The position numbers and the translations under genes were made by a program. From Clostridium_Z sp040797585 (GTDB lineage Bacteria > Bacillota > Clostridia > Clostridiales > Clostridiaceae), in contig NZ_JBFNEO010000176.1 of the NCBI RefSeq assembly GCF_040797585.1, forward strand, positions 1-6,181: a stretch of DNA of 6,181 bases. The letters are read 5' to 3'. The notes below the pieces were generated by a model that did not search any database, was not told where the DNA came from, and saw nothing but the letters and a program-made list of their open reading frames with translations. Shown here in pieces: positions 5,929 to 6,181 of this stretch; position 1 is the first letter of the stretch, and the number at the start of each line of letters is the position of its first letter.

Positions 5929-6181
5929 AAATTAAACTTTTGTATTTTAGTAGTTTAAACTAACAAATGTGTTTATTTTAAGATTAAACTAGCACAGTAA
6001 GTTAAATTATTAACTTAATGTAGGAGATTAAATGCAACTTATATATTAATAAGATTATACACTAAATATTACCAAGAGGGAATAAATAATATGTTAAAAA
6101 TAAACTTATAATATATTATTTTGATTTTAAATGAGATATTAAAGGGGTTATATCTCTAGATATAGAAATTTTAATATAAAA
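5929..6181. other. AT-rich non-coding end of the window
   Basis: I see no gene here. The only ORFs with ribosome-site-like sequences are of five to six codons (ATG 6032 after AGGAG; ATG 6091 after AGAGGG). Visible structure comprises a 12-bp palindrome TAGTTTAAACTA (5951-5962), an 8-bp stem TAAGTTAA/TTAACTTA with a 4-nt loop (5998-6017), and three TTAAACT words (5932, 5955, 5984). Near the end, GAGATAT (6133-6139) can pair with ATATCTC (6150-6156) across a TAAAGGGGTT loop. These may be regulatory for a gene beyond the window or may simply reflect AT-richness. Confidence 0.4.

Overview
The window is AT-rich, codes with AGA/ATA/TTA-rich codons, and uses strong AGGAGG-type ribosome binding sites. 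This points to a low-GC Firmicute, most likely Clostridium or a close relative. The genus assignment is an inference from composition and protein character, not from a database match.

Layout. Positions 1-380 are a non-coding leader. It carries the first full copy (A) of a structured repeat at 154-279 and a further hairpin at 287-317. The class I ribonucleotide reductase (RNR) large subunit follows at 381-2633 (+). A 296-nt gap contains a perfect 14-bp inverted repeat and a second, weaker stem. The small, radical-bearing subunit lies at 2930-3958 (+). The next gap holds repeat copy B (3966-4093) and a long hairpin (4125-4171), which is the likely terminator between convergent genes. An NhaC-family Na+/H+ antiporter runs on the minus strand (4250-5734). 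The last 447 nt contain a truncated repeat copy (C, 5879-5928) and AT-rich sequence with no gene I can support.

How the genes work together. The two RNR subunits form one enzyme. The small subunit makes a tyrosyl radical at a di-metal site and passes it to the active-site cysteine of the large subunit, which reduces ribonucleoside diphosphates to deoxyribonucleotides. All expected catalytic, radical-transfer and metal-ligand residues are present in both proteins. No nrdI, nrdH or nrdR gene is in the window. The antiporter is a separate transcription unit with no evident functional link.

The most interesting non-coding signal is the three-copy repeat family. The two full copies (about 126-128 nt) lie in the same orientation immediately outside the RNR gene pair. 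They share conserved internal motifs and foldable stems, and the first stem shows paired base changes between copies. No transposase is present. The family could be a structured RNA, a non-autonomous mobile element, or both. I cannot name it with certainty from sequence alone.
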